A stretch of DNA of 64,000 nucleotides from Paraburkholderia guartelaensis (GTDB lineage Bacteria > Pseudomonadota > Gammaproteobacteria > Burkholderiales > Burkholderiaceae): positions 1 through 64,000 of the forward strand of contig NZ_SMOD01000042.1 in NCBI RefSeq assembly GCF_004353905.1. Direction: 5' to 3'. Both the position numbers and the translations under genes were made by a program. How positions within the stretch are numbered: position 1 is the stretch's first letter; each line of letters opens with the position of its first letter. This document shows, piece after piece, positions 52,044 to 60,572 of this stretch. The notes under the pieces are model-generated. The model saw nothing but the letters and a program-made list of their open reading frames with translations. It had not been told where the DNA came from and ran no database searches.

Positions 52044-52925
52044 TTAGCCGAGCGCCTGATTGATGATGGCGAATTGCCTCACGTCATCATCGGCGCGCGG
52101 CGAACCGTTGCGCGCCATCTTCGCCACGGTATCGACGCGTATGAGGCCGAGCCCATCAAGCCATTCGGAAAATGTGCTTTCGCCCGGCGTATCGATGCGC
52201 ACAAACACTCCCTCGTTGCGCGCGAGCCAATGGCTGATGAGGGCCTTCGCGCGGCTCGAATCCTCGGAGTCGGGCGCGACCACTGGCCCGATCACGTAGC
52301 CGCGTCCGAAGCGCCGGAACAACGAGAAACCCAGCAGTTCGCCGTCGCGATCCAGAGCGATGCCGTCGGAGAGTTCCAGCAGCGACGGCAGCAGCGCACT
52401 GCGATCGACGCCGCTCGCACGCGAGGCGAGCGCGATCAGCTGGGGGGTGTCGTTCGCCCCGAGCGGGCGCAGCCGCTCGCCCGGCGGCAGTGAGACCAGT
52501 GGTGGCTGAAAGGCGGCGCCCTGGTGCTGATTGATCGTTCCGATCTTCGCGAAGCCAAGTTTTTCGTACAGCGGCTCGCCGGCGACGGTAGCGTGAAGCA
52601 GCGTGGTTCTGTCGCCCAGTGCTTCCAGCAGCAGTTCCATCAGCTTGCGCCCGATGCCGTGCCCCTGGCGTTCAGGCGACACGATCACCATGCCGAGCGA
52701 AGCGTGGTCGCCTCCGTATTTCCAGCACAGTGCCGTGCCAACGACACCGCTCGCGTCCTCGGCGACGAACCCCTCGCCCGCCTTTGCGACGAAGCGCCAA
52801 TCATCCACGCGATGCGGCCAGTTGATCTGGCTCGATAGCGCATAGGCCGCGGCGAGGTCGTTGTCGGTAAAGGGCCGATAGGAGAGCGCGAGCTTCTCCA
52901 TGCGGGTTTCTGTCGGGTCGGACAT
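52044..52925 (-). CDS. Tandem GNAT-family N-acetyltransferase
   Basis: A 293-residue protein with an N-terminal GNAT domain (~12-140), where MVIVSPERQGHGIGRKLME gives the acetyl-CoA pyrophosphate-binding loop, and a C-terminal acetyltransferase-like domain (~160-285, the YitH/DUF1248-type C-terminal fold). LYEKLGFAKIG is the usual GNAT end of domain 1. ATG 52925 follows AAGGAGG at ideal spacing. It acetylates an amine substrate, perhaps protecting or inactivating a pathway amine. Co-transcribed with the 2-hydroxyacid dehydrogenase gene and divergent from the aldehyde dehydrogenase gene at 53151. Confidence 0.85.
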   Translation of the reverse strand: MSDPTETRMEKLALSYRPFTDNDLAAAYALSSQINWPHRVDDWRFVAKAGEGFVAEDASGVVGTALCWKYGGDHASLGMVIVSPERQGHGIGRKLMELLLEALGDRTTLLHATVAGEPLYEKLGFAKIGTINQHQGAAFQPPLVSLPPGERLRPLGANDTPQLIALASRASGVDRSALLPSLLELSDGIALDRDGELLGFSLFRRFGRGYVIGPVVAPDSEDSSRAKALISHWLARNEGVFVRIDTPGESTFSEWLDGLGLIRVDTVAKMARNGSPRADDDVRQFAIINQALG

Positions 52926-53150
52926 GCCGGCCTCCTTGCAAAAAATTACGCCGCCACTCTCGCATTCCGATGCGGCATTGTCTACGACCTTGACTGGGTT
53001 GGCGCAAATTCGATGCAAAACGCGCTGTTGCGGCATTCAAAACCGTCGCGATCTGCTGAATCGCGCTTTTTGTCAGTGACATATGTAGACCCGCTGGGCA
53101 TATGATTTCTTCAACATTCACAGCATGAATCAAGGGAAGGGGAGACTCAT
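52926..53150. promoter_or_regulatory. Divergent promoter region, GNAT / aldehyde dehydrogenase
   Basis: 225 bp with ATGCGGCAT (52970-52978) and TTGCGGCATTCAA (53028-53040), both related to the motif before the Lrp gene. TTGACT at 52990 could be a -35 element for the rightward gene. The ALDH ribosome site is AAGGGAAGGGGAG before 53151. Confidence 0.4.
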
Positions 53151-54665
53151 ATGGACAGTTTCGATCCGGGCAAGATCGTGGTGCGCGGGGGACACTTCAT
53201 CGGCGGGCGATATGTCGATGAAGGTACTCAGCGGATTGACGTGGCGCGGCCGTCCGATGGCGTCGTCTATGCCACAGTGCCGCTCGCCGATGCCGCTATG
53301 ATCGACCGTGCCGTAGAGAACTCGTGGGCTGCGTTCAGGACGAGCGGCTGGGCCACCATGGCACCCCGCGAGCGCGCCGGCATCCTGCGCCGCTTCGCGG
53401 ACCTGGTTGCCGCCGACACTGACACGCTCGCCCCGCTCGAAGCTCTCGGCTCGACACGCCCGGTCCGTGATGCCGTCGCTTGGGACGTGCCGTTCACAGC
53501 CGAAGGCATCCGCTTTTACGCGGAGTTCGCGGACAAGATCGGCGGCGACGTCGCAGCAACCGATCACGACCATCTGGGCATGACGATCGCCGAGCCGTAT
53601 GGCGTGATCGCCGCGATTGCGCCGTGGAATTTTCCGCTGGTAATGGCGTCGTGGAAGATCGCCCCCGCGCTCGCGGCGGGCAACGCAGTGGTCCTCAAGC
53701 CCTCGGAGATGACGCCGTTTTCGGCACTGCGCCTGGCCGAGCTCGCGGTCGCGGCGGGCGTGCCGGCGGGCATCTTCAACGTCGTGCAGGGCAACGGCCG
53801 CACCACGGGCGACGCGCTCGTGCGGCATCCGCGCATCGGGAAGGTGACGTTCACCGGCTCCACCCGCACGGGCGCGGCAATCATGGCCGCATGCGCCGAG
53901 AGCGGCACCAAGCCGGTTACGCTCGAGCTTGGCGGCAAGAGCCCGCAACTCGTTTTCGCCGACGCGCCGCGCCTTGACGAGGTCGCGCGCCGCATCGCCG
54001 GTGCGATCTCGGGCAACGCAGGTCAGGTATGCAATGCGGGCTCGAGGCTGCTGGTCGAACGCTCGATTGCGGACGAACTGACCGGACGAATCCAGCGGGT
54101 GTTCGCGCAGTTGAAGGCCGGCGCGACCTGGCGGCCTGACACCACTCTCGCGCCGATCATCTCGGAGTCGCAGGCAGCGCGCGTCGAAGCGATTGTGGAG
54201 CGCACCATAAAGCATGGCGCGACTCTGTGCTACGGCGGTAAACGCGTGGACGGCGGAATGCCCGGCGCGTTCTACTCGCCGACGATCCTTGCCGACGTCA
54301 CGCAGCAATCCGAAGCCGTGCGCGAGGAAGTGTTCGGGCCCGTGCTCACGGTGCAAACCTTCGATACGGATGACCAGGCGCTCGAACTCGCCCGGCACGC
54401 CGACTACGGTCTCGCGGCTGGCGTGCATACCGCCGACATCGGTCGCGCGCTGCGATTCGTGCGTGGCATCGAAGCGGGCACGGTGTGGGTCAACCGCTAC
54501 GGACGAACCAGCGACTTCATCATACCGACGGGCGGCTACAAGCGCTCCGGTATCGGCAAGGATCTCGGTCGGCAGGCTTACGAAGCGAACCTGCGCTTCA
54601 AGAGTGTGCTAATCGACATTCGGCCGTCATCCGGTGCTGTGGTTCGAGAGACGGCGGAAAACTAG
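53151..54665 (+). CDS. NAD-dependent aldehyde dehydrogenase
   Basis: A 504-residue ALDH. Cofactor-binding IAPWNFPLVMASWKIAPAL and LKPSEMTPFSA, catalytic Glu259 in LELGGKSPQ, nucleophile Cys294 in GQVCNAG. C-terminal GGYKRSGIGKDLGRQAYEANL is typical of the gamma-glutamyl-gamma-aminobutyraldehyde/aminoaldehyde dehydrogenase group (PuuC-like). It probably oxidises aldehydes made by the amine oxidases of the neighbouring cluster B to acids. ATG 53151 follows GGGAAGGGGAG. It stands between the divergent GNAT gene and the cluster B promoter box. Confidence 0.9.
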   Translation: MDSFDPGKIVVRGGHFIGGRYVDEGTQRIDVARPSDGVVYATVPLADAAMIDRAVENSWAAFRTSGWATMAPRERAGILRRFADLVAADTDTLAPLEALGSTRPVRDAVAWDVPFTAEGIRFYAEFADKIGGDVAATDHDHLGMTIAEPYGVIAAIAPWNFPLVMASWKIAPALAAGNAVVLKPSEMTPFSALRLAELAVAAGVPAGIFNVVQGNGRTTGDALVRHPRIGKVTFTGSTRTGAAIMAACAESGTKPVTLELGGKSPQLVFADAPRLDEVARRIAGAISGNAGQVCNAGSRLLVERSIADELTGRIQRVFAQLKAGATWRPDTTLAPIISESQAARVEAIVERTIKHGATLCYGGKRVDGGMPGAFYSPTILADVTQQSEAVREEVFGPVLTVQTFDTDDQALELARHADYGLAAGVHTADIGRALRFVRGIEAGTVWVNRYGRTSDFIIPTGGYKRSGIGKDLGRQAYEANLRFKSVLIDIRPSSGAVVRETAEN

Positions 54666-54816
54666 CAGCCATGGCTCATTCAACGTGATTTGCCCGGGCA
54701 CTTGCAGTGCGTTCGACGGTAGTGATGGAATCCTCACTTAGTACAAACCCGACACGGCAATCGTCTTGGGCCATTCACCGCAGACTGTGCTGTTAGGGTC
54801 ACTAATAAAAGATGCG

Positions 54817-54880
54817 TTGTGCTTTTTGCCCACTCAAATCAGCGACACCCTGACTTTTTGCGCTGGTTAAATACTCGACA
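54817..54880 (+). promoter_or_regulatory. Conserved 64-bp promoter box (copy 2), upstream of cluster B
   Basis: Matches 24811-24874 without gaps at 51 of 64 bases. It lies 60 bp before the HAD gene of cluster B. No matching box precedes the HAD gene of cluster A. Confidence 0.5.
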
Positions 54881-54940
54881 GGAAGAAGCTTTCTTCTCGC
54901 CACCGAACTTCAACGTTCACCTTACGATAGGACTATCATC

Positions 54941-55609
54941 ATGATCGATTTCGAGCCGAAGTACATCACCTTTGACTGCTATGGCACGCTGACGAAGTTC
55001 CGCATGGCCGAGATGGCTCGCGAGGTTTACGGGGACCGTTTGCAAGGTGCGCAGCTGGAGCGGTTCGTCACCTTCTTCGCCGGCTATCGGCTTGATGAGG
55101 TGCTCGGTGCATGGAAGCCGTATCGCGATGTCGTCGTCAATTCGGTGCGCCGCACGTGTCAGCGGATGGGCGTTGCATTCGACGAGAGTGAGGCCGAGAA
55201 GTTCTATGTGGCCGTACCTACCTGGGGCCCGCACCCTGACGTCCCGGAAGGTCTCTCGCGGCTCGCTAAGAAGTATAAGCTCGTGGCTCTGTCGAATGCC
55301 TCGGACGACCAGATCCAGAGCAACGTCGACAAGCTCGGTGCGCCGTTCCATAAGGTGTTCACCGCGCAGCAGGCTCAGTCGTACAAGCCGCGCATGCAGG
55401 GCTTCGAGTACATGTTCGACCAGCTGGATTGCAACCCCGAAGACGTGCTGCATGTGTCGTCGAGCTTGCGCTACGACCTGATGACCGCGCACGATTTGGG
55501 TGTGAAGCACAAGGCGTTCATCAACCGCGGCCACGAACCGTCCACGCCGTATTACGACTACTACGAGGTCAACGACATCGGCGGTCTTGCCACGCTGCTT
55601 GGTCTCTAA
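54941..55609 (+). CDS. HAD-superfamily protein, 'haloacid dehalogenase type II' fold (copy B)
   Basis: A 222-residue paralogue of the protein at 16542. FDCYGTLT (motif I), LSNA (motif II), QSYKPRMQGFEYM (motif III Lys and Tyr) and HVSSSLRYDLMTAHDLG. As in copy A, the dehalogenase SSNxWD signature is replaced by SSSxRYD, a shared difference that defines a subgroup. GHEPSTPYY ends the conserved core. First gene of cluster B, 60 bp after the conserved promoter box and 52 bp before the oxidase gene. Likely hydrolase acting on a product of the oxidase; true substrate unknown. Confidence 0.85.
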   Translation: MIDFEPKYITFDCYGTLTKFRMAEMAREVYGDRLQGAQLERFVTFFAGYRLDEVLGAWKPYRDVVVNSVRRTCQRMGVAFDESEAEKFYVAVPTWGPHPDVPEGLSRLAKKYKLVALSNASDDQIQSNVDKLGAPFHKVFTAQQAQSYKPRMQGFEYMFDQLDCNPEDVLHVSSSLRYDLMTAHDLGVKHKAFINRGHEPSTPYYDYYEVNDIGGLATLLGL

Positions 55610-55661
55610 GTACGCATTCGAGAATGCCACTGCGCACGCCATCGCATACGGAGGTCACACG

Positions 55662-56936
55662 ATGAAGCTCGATTCCTACTGGCTCGACACCGCGCCAGCC
55701 TGCCAAGGGGTGAGCGAGGGACCGGCCGAAGGTCCCGTCGATGTCGCGGTGATCGGCGGCGGCTTTACGGGCCTCTCGGCGGCGCTGGCGCTCGCGAAGC
55801 GCGGCGCGGCGGTTGCCGTGCTCGAGGCGGGCCGTATCGGCGGTGGCGCATCGGGGCGCAACGGCGGCCAGTGCAACACCGGCGTGGCGCAGGATTACGT
55901 CGCGCTTCATGCGCAGCTCGGCGCGCAGCGCGCACGTGGCTGTTATCAGGCGTATGCGGCAGCGGTCTCTACGGTGGAGCGTCTGATCCGCGAGGAACAG
56001 ATCGACTGCGACTACCTCGCTTCAGGCAAGCTGAAACTCGCGTCGAAGCCGCATCATCTGGACCGCCTCGAAAAGACCGCCGAACTGATCCGTCGTGAGG
56101 TCGATGCTGATGTCGAACTGATCGGCGGCGATCGCATTCGCAGCGAGGTCGGCTCGGGCAATTTCTACGGCGGCTTGCTGCAAAAGCGCGGCGGCCAGAT
56201 GCATATGGGCAAGTTCGCGGTGGGGCTGGCGAATGCGGCCGCCCGCAGCGGCGCGCGGCTTTTCGACGGCGCAGAAGTGACGCGCATCGAAAAGGAAGGC
56301 GGCGCCTATCGGATCGTATCGGCGCGCGGCGAACTGCGCGCGAGCCAGGTACTGATCGCGACGGGGCCGTCTCGCCATGGACCGTTCGGATGGTATCGGC
56401 GGCGCATGGCGCCGGTCGGTTCGTTCATCGTCGTGACCGAACCGTTGCCGGGGGCGGATCTCGCGGAGCTTTTGCCGAACCGTCGGTCGTATGTAACGAG
56501 CCGCCTGATGCACAACTACTTTCGCGTGACGCCGGACTCACGGCTTCTCTTCGGGGGACGGGCGCGCTTCACGGCATCGGAGCAACCATCTGACGCGAAG
56601 AGCGGGCGCATCCTGAAAGCGAACCTCGCGCAGATGTTCCCGAGCCTCTCGAATGTGCGCATCGACTATTGCTGGGGCGGGCTGGTCGACATCACGGCGG
56701 ACCGCCTGCCGCGAGCAGGCCAGCACGACGGCATCTACTTTTCGATGGGCTACAGCGGCCACGGCACGCAGATGTCGACGCACATGGGCCAGGTCATGGC
56801 CGCGGTGATGGGCGGCGATGCAGCAGCGAACCCCTGGCGCGACTTCGATTGGCCAGCGATTCCGGGTCATACGGGCAAGCCGTGGTTTCTACCGCTCGTG
56901 GGCGCTTATTACCAGATCAAAGATGTATTTTATTGA
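55662..56936 (+). CDS. FAD-dependent amine oxidoreductase, DAO/PuuB type (copy B, oxidase 1)
   Basis: A 424-residue flavoprotein. VAVIGGGFTGLSAALALAKRG (~27-47) binds FAD, followed by GGGASGRNGGQCNTG and, near the end, GYSGHGTQMSTHMG. ATG 55662 follows GGAGGT and starts MKLDSYWLDTAP as in copy A (17260-18537). The family oxidises C-N bonds of polyamine or amino-acid conjugates. It is followed after 58 bp by the binding-protein gene, so uptake and first oxidation are encoded together. Confidence 0.88.
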   Translation: MKLDSYWLDTAPACQGVSEGPAEGPVDVAVIGGGFTGLSAALALAKRGAAVAVLEAGRIGGGASGRNGGQCNTGVAQDYVALHAQLGAQRARGCYQAYAAAVSTVERLIREEQIDCDYLASGKLKLASKPHHLDRLEKTAELIRREVDADVELIGGDRIRSEVGSGNFYGGLLQKRGGQMHMGKFAVGLANAAARSGARLFDGAEVTRIEKEGGAYRIVSARGELRASQVLIATGPSRHGPFGWYRRRMAPVGSFIVVTEPLPGADLAELLPNRRSYVTSRLMHNYFRVTPDSRLLFGGRARFTASEQPSDAKSGRILKANLAQMFPSLSNVRIDYCWGGLVDITADRLPRAGQHDGIYFSMGYSGHGTQMSTHMGQVMAAVMGGDAAANPWRDFDWPAIPGHTGKPWFLPLVGAYYQIKDVFY

Positions 56937-56994
56937 CCAGACAGGCAGCGTTCCAGCTGTCGAATTCCAAAGGCGGTCCAATCCGGAGGAGATC

Positions 56995-58593
56995 ATGAAA
57001 ACAGATAAATCGCACCTGGTGCAGCTCGAAGAACTGACGCAGCGCGGCGCCTCCCGGCGCGATGTGCTCCGCGCCCTCGCCGCGGGCGGCATGATGTCGT
57101 TGACTGGCGCGGGCCTTCTCGCAAAGACCGGCACGGCCCTCGCGCAGGGCACGCCCAGGCAGGGCGGCAAAATCCGCGTGGCGTCGCAGTCTGCATCGTC
57201 CGCCGACACGCTTGATCCCGCGAAGGGTGCAAACAACACCGACTACGTTCGCGCCAACATGGTGTACAACGGGCTGACCGAACTGGACGAACACCTTGGC
57301 GCAAAGATGGCGCTCGCCGAATCGGTGGAGACGAAGGATGCAATCGTGTGGGTGGTGAAGCTGAGAAAGGGCGTACAGTTTCACGACGGCAAGGCGCTCG
57401 CACCCGCAGATGTCATCTATTCGATCATGCGCCACAAGGACCCGGCGACTGCATCGAAGGCAAAGACGCTTGCCGACCAGATAAAGGATGTGAAAGCCTC
57501 TGGCCCGAACGAAGTCACGATTACGCTCGAGGGCGCAAATGCCGATCTGCCCGTGATTCTCGCGATCTCGCATTTCCTCATCGTCAAAGATGGCACGAAG
57601 GACTTCAAAACGGCTATCGGTACCGGCCCCTTCAAGGTGAAGGAATTCTCGCCCGGCGTGCGGACGGTCGTCGTGCGCAACCCGAACTACTGGAAGAGCG
57701 GTCTGCCACATCTGGACGAGATCGAACTGATCGGCATCGGCGACGAACCGTCGCGCGTGAACGCGCTGCTGTCGGGCGACGTGCAACTGATCAACGTGGT
57801 CGCGCCGAACTCAACCGCGCGCATCAAGAGCACGCCCGGCTTCGCGGTGGTGGAGACCAAGACGGGCGCCTACACGGACCTGATCATGCGCGACGAAGGT
57901 GGCATTACCGGCAACGAGGATTTCCGCCGCGGAATGAAGTACCTGCTGGACCGCGAGCAGATCCACCGTGCGGTGTTCCGGGGCTACGGCACGATTGCCA
58001 ACGATCAACCGATTGCCCCGAGCAATAAATACTATCTCGCGGGCCTGCCGCAGCGTACGTTTGATCCTGACAAGGCGAAGTTCTATTTCCAGAAGGCTAA
58101 GGTAGGCAGCACGCCGCTTCAGGTCTTCGCGTCGCCCGCCGCGGACGGTTCCGTCGACATGGCGTTGCTACTGCAGCAGGTTGCTCCGCAGGCGGGCCTC
58201 AACCTTCAGGTGAGCCGTGTGCCGGCGGACGGCTACTGGTCCAATCACTGGATGAAACATCCGCTCGGTTACGGCAACATCAACGCGCGGCCTAGCGCGG
58301 ACGTGGTGTTCACGCAGTTCTTCCAGTCCAACGCGACGTGGAACGAAGCAAACTGGAAGAACCCGAAGTTCGACCAGATGCTGCTGGCCGCGCGCGGCGA
58401 GCCCGACGACGCGAAGCGCAAGAAGATCTACGGCGACATGCAGGTGCTGGTGCATGAAAGCGGCGGCGTCGGCATTGCGCAGTTCGACAGTTCGCTTGAC
58501 GCCCACACAGCGAAGCTCAAGGGCCTCGGCTCGATTCCGCTGATGGGGTTGATGGGCGGCATGTTCGCCGAGCACGTGTGGCTCGAAGCGTGA
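56995..58593 (+). CDS. Peptide/nickel-type (family 5) ABC substrate-binding protein (copy B)
   Basis: A 532-residue periplasmic binding protein. ATG 56995 follows CCGGAGGAG. Leader GASRRDVLRALAAGG with twin Arg, cleavage near ALAQG, then RQGGKIRVASQSASSADTLDPA and GVQFHDGKALAPADVIYS. The C-terminus PLMGLMGGMFAEHVWLEA is identical with copy A, while the leader and parts of the ligand domain differ, so the two importers may have different ligand preferences. Followed by a 9-bp perfect hairpin before the permease gene. Confidence 0.9.
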   Translation: MKTDKSHLVQLEELTQRGASRRDVLRALAAGGMMSLTGAGLLAKTGTALAQGTPRQGGKIRVASQSASSADTLDPAKGANNTDYVRANMVYNGLTELDEHLGAKMALAESVETKDAIVWVVKLRKGVQFHDGKALAPADVIYSIMRHKDPATASKAKTLADQIKDVKASGPNEVTITLEGANADLPVILAISHFLIVKDGTKDFKTAIGTGPFKVKEFSPGVRTVVVRNPNYWKSGLPHLDEIELIGIGDEPSRVNALLSGDVQLINVVAPNSTARIKSTPGFAVVETKTGAYTDLIMRDEGGITGNEDFRRGMKYLLDREQIHRAVFRGYGTIANDQPIAPSNKYYLAGLPQRTFDPDKAKFYFQKAKVGSTPLQVFASPAADGSVDMALLLQQVAPQAGLNLQVSRVPADGYWSNHWMKHPLGYGNINARPSADVVFTQFFQSNATWNEANWKNPKFDQMLLAARGEPDDAKRKKIYGDMQVLVHESGGVGIAQFDSSLDAHTAKLKGLGSIPLMGLMGGMFAEHVWLEA

Positions 58594-58610
58594 AGCGGTT
58601 CGTTTGATGC

Positions 58611-58637
58611 GATGGCGCGTCACGTGTTCGCGCCATC
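58611..58637 (+). other. Stem-loop between binding-protein and permease genes (copy B)
   Basis: GATGGCGCG (58611-58619) pairs perfectly with CGCGCCATC (58629-58637), followed by TGTTTTA. Probably an attenuator or stability hairpin that sets binding-protein excess. Same position as the hairpin at 20836 but different sequence. Confidence 0.55.
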
Positions 58638-58659
58638 TGTTTTAGCCCAGGAGGCAATC

Positions 58660-59616
58660 TTGAAAGCACACGCGCAACGACTCATCGCCGCGCGCCTTGG
58701 CCTCGCGCTGCTCACACTGCTGATCGTGTCCGCGATGGTGTTTGCCCTCACGGGCCTGTTGCCGGGTGACGCGGCGCAACAGGCGCTCGGGCAGGCTGCG
58801 ACGCCCTCGCAGGTCGCGGCGCTGCGTCACCAGTTCGGCCTCGATCAGCCTGCCGTGCAACGCTACGCTCAGTGGCTGATGCACGCCCTGACCGGCAACT
58901 TCGGCACTTCGCTGTCGAACAACCTGCCGGTGCGCGAACTGATCGCTACGCGCCTGCCGAATTCGCTGGTACTTGCCGGACTGACGACGCTCGTATCGGT
59001 GCCCATCGCACTCACGATCGGTATCACATCAGCGATGTTCCGGGGCTCGCTGCTCGACCGCGCGCTCAATGTGCTGACCTTGTCGACCGTCGCGGTGCCC
59101 GAGTTCCTGGTTGCCACGATCGCTGTGTTGATCTTCGCCGTGAAGCTGCGCTGGCTGCCGGCACTGTCGTATCTGTCGGACGTGTCGTCGTTCGATGCGC
59201 TGCTGCGTGTCTATGCGATGCCGGTGATGACGCTGTGCTGCGTGATCATCGCGCAGATGGCGCGCATGACGCGAGCGGCCGTACTGGATCAGCTCAACGC
59301 GTCATATGTCGAAATGGCAATCCTCAAGGGCGCGTCGCCGATGCGCGTAGTGCTGCGCCATGTGCTGCCCAATACGATCGGGCCGATTGCCAACGCAGTC
59401 GCGCTGTCCCTGTCGTACCTGTTCGGCGGCGTCGTGATCGTCGAGTCGATCTTCAACTATCCCGGCCTTGCCAGCCTGATGGTCGATGCCGTCACGAACC
59501 GCGACATGCCGCTCGTGCAGGGCTGCGTGATGGTGTTCTGCGCGGCGTATCTGGCGCTCGTGCTGATCGCCGACCTGTGTCAAATCGTATCCAATCCGAG
59601 GCTGCGTCAACGATGA
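58660..59616 (+). CDS. ABC permease, DppB type (copy B)
   Basis: A 318-residue inner-membrane subunit. I chose TTG 58660, which follows AGGAGGCAATC and gives MKAHAQRLIAARLGLALL, matching the length and start of copy A exactly; a start at 58612 would run through the hairpin. Membrane segments and the EAA-like loop YVEMAILKGASPMRVVLRH are conserved. The use of TTG behind a hairpin should lower permease relative to binding-protein production. Stop overlaps the next ATG by 4 bases. Confidence 0.92.
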   Translation: MKAHAQRLIAARLGLALLTLLIVSAMVFALTGLLPGDAAQQALGQAATPSQVAALRHQFGLDQPAVQRYAQWLMHALTGNFGTSLSNNLPVRELIATRLPNSLVLAGLTTLVSVPIALTIGITSAMFRGSLLDRALNVLTLSTVAVPEFLVATIAVLIFAVKLRWLPALSYLSDVSSFDALLRVYAMPVMTLCCVIIAQMARMTRAAVLDQLNASYVEMAILKGASPMRVVLRHVLPNTIGPIANAVALSLSYLFGGVVIVESIFNYPGLASLMVDAVTNRDMPLVQGCVMVFCAAYLALVLIADLCQIVSNPRLRQR

Positions 59617-60572
59617 ACCGACCCACCACCCAGTCTCATGCCGCGACTACCCTTTACGCGGTTTCACAGAACGACCCTCCGCAAGGCGACCCCAGCCTGC
59701 AGGAACCGTTGCCCGAAGTCACCGTCAAGCGGCGCGGTGTGCTGCATCGTCTCGTCGGACGCTTCTCGGTGCTCGGCCTGCTCGGACTAGTGATCGTAGT
59801 CTTCTGGCTCGCCGTCGCGTTTCTCGGACCGCTCGTCGCTCCGTACAAGGGCGGGGCAATCACGTCGACCGAGACTTTCGGCTCATATAGCGCGGTGCAT
59901 CTGCTCGGAACCGACTATCTGGGCCGCGACCTGCTGAGCCGTGTGATCTTCGGCACGCGCTATACGGTGGGGCTCGCTCTCGCCGCAGCCGTGCTTGCGA
60001 GCTCCATCGGCACCTTTTTCGGCCTGCTCGCCGCCGTGTCGGGACGCTGGGTCGACGAGGTCCTGAGCCGTTTGTTTGATGCGGTGATCTCGATTCCGAG
60101 CAAGGTGCTCGCGCTCGTTGTGGTCGCCGCGTTCGGCTCGTCGATTCCGATACTGATTGGGGTCGCCACGCTCGCCTATATTCCCGGTGCATTTCGTATT
60201 TCGCGCTCGCTAGCCGTCAATCTGATGACACTCGAATATGTGCAGGTCGCGAGAGCGCGCGGCGAAGGGCTTCTCTACATCGCGCGCGTCGAAGTGTTGC
60301 CCAACATGATTCATCCGATGCTCGCCGACTTCGGTCTGCGCTTCGTGTTCATCGTGTTGCTGCTGAGTGGCCTGAGCTTCCTGGGTCTCGGCGTGCAGCC
60401 GCCCAATGCCGACTGGGGCTCGCTCGTGCGCGAGAACATTGGCGGGCTGGCAGAAGGCGCGCCGGCCGTGCTGATGCCGGCCATCGCGATTGCAACGCTG
60501 ACCGTCGGTGTGAACCTCATGATCGACAACCTGCGGCGCCGTGGTGGCCGGGGACAGGGAGCCGCGAAATGA
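59613..60572 (+). CDS. ABC permease, DppC type (copy B)
   Basis: A 319-residue permease subunit. Longer cytoplasmic N-terminus than copy A (residues 1-45, poorly conserved), then VIVVFWLAVAFLGPLVAPY, LLGTDYLGRDLLSRVIFG and the EAA loop YVQVARARGEGLLYIARVEVLPN. Start and stop each overlap a neighbouring gene by 4 bases. Pairs with the DppB-type permease in the membrane. Confidence 0.93.
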   Translation: MNRPTTQSHAATTLYAVSQNDPPQGDPSLQEPLPEVTVKRRGVLHRLVGRFSVLGLLGLVIVVFWLAVAFLGPLVAPYKGGAITSTETFGSYSAVHLLGTDYLGRDLLSRVIFGTRYTVGLALAAAVLASSIGTFFGLLAAVSGRWVDEVLSRLFDAVISIPSKVLALVVVAAFGSSIPILIGVATLAYIPGAFRISRSLAVNLMTLEYVQVARARGEGLLYIARVEVLPNMIHPMLADFGLRFVFIVLLLSGLSFLGLGVQPPNADWGSLVRENIGGLAEGAPAVLMPAIAIATLTVGVNLMIDNLRRRGGRGQGAAK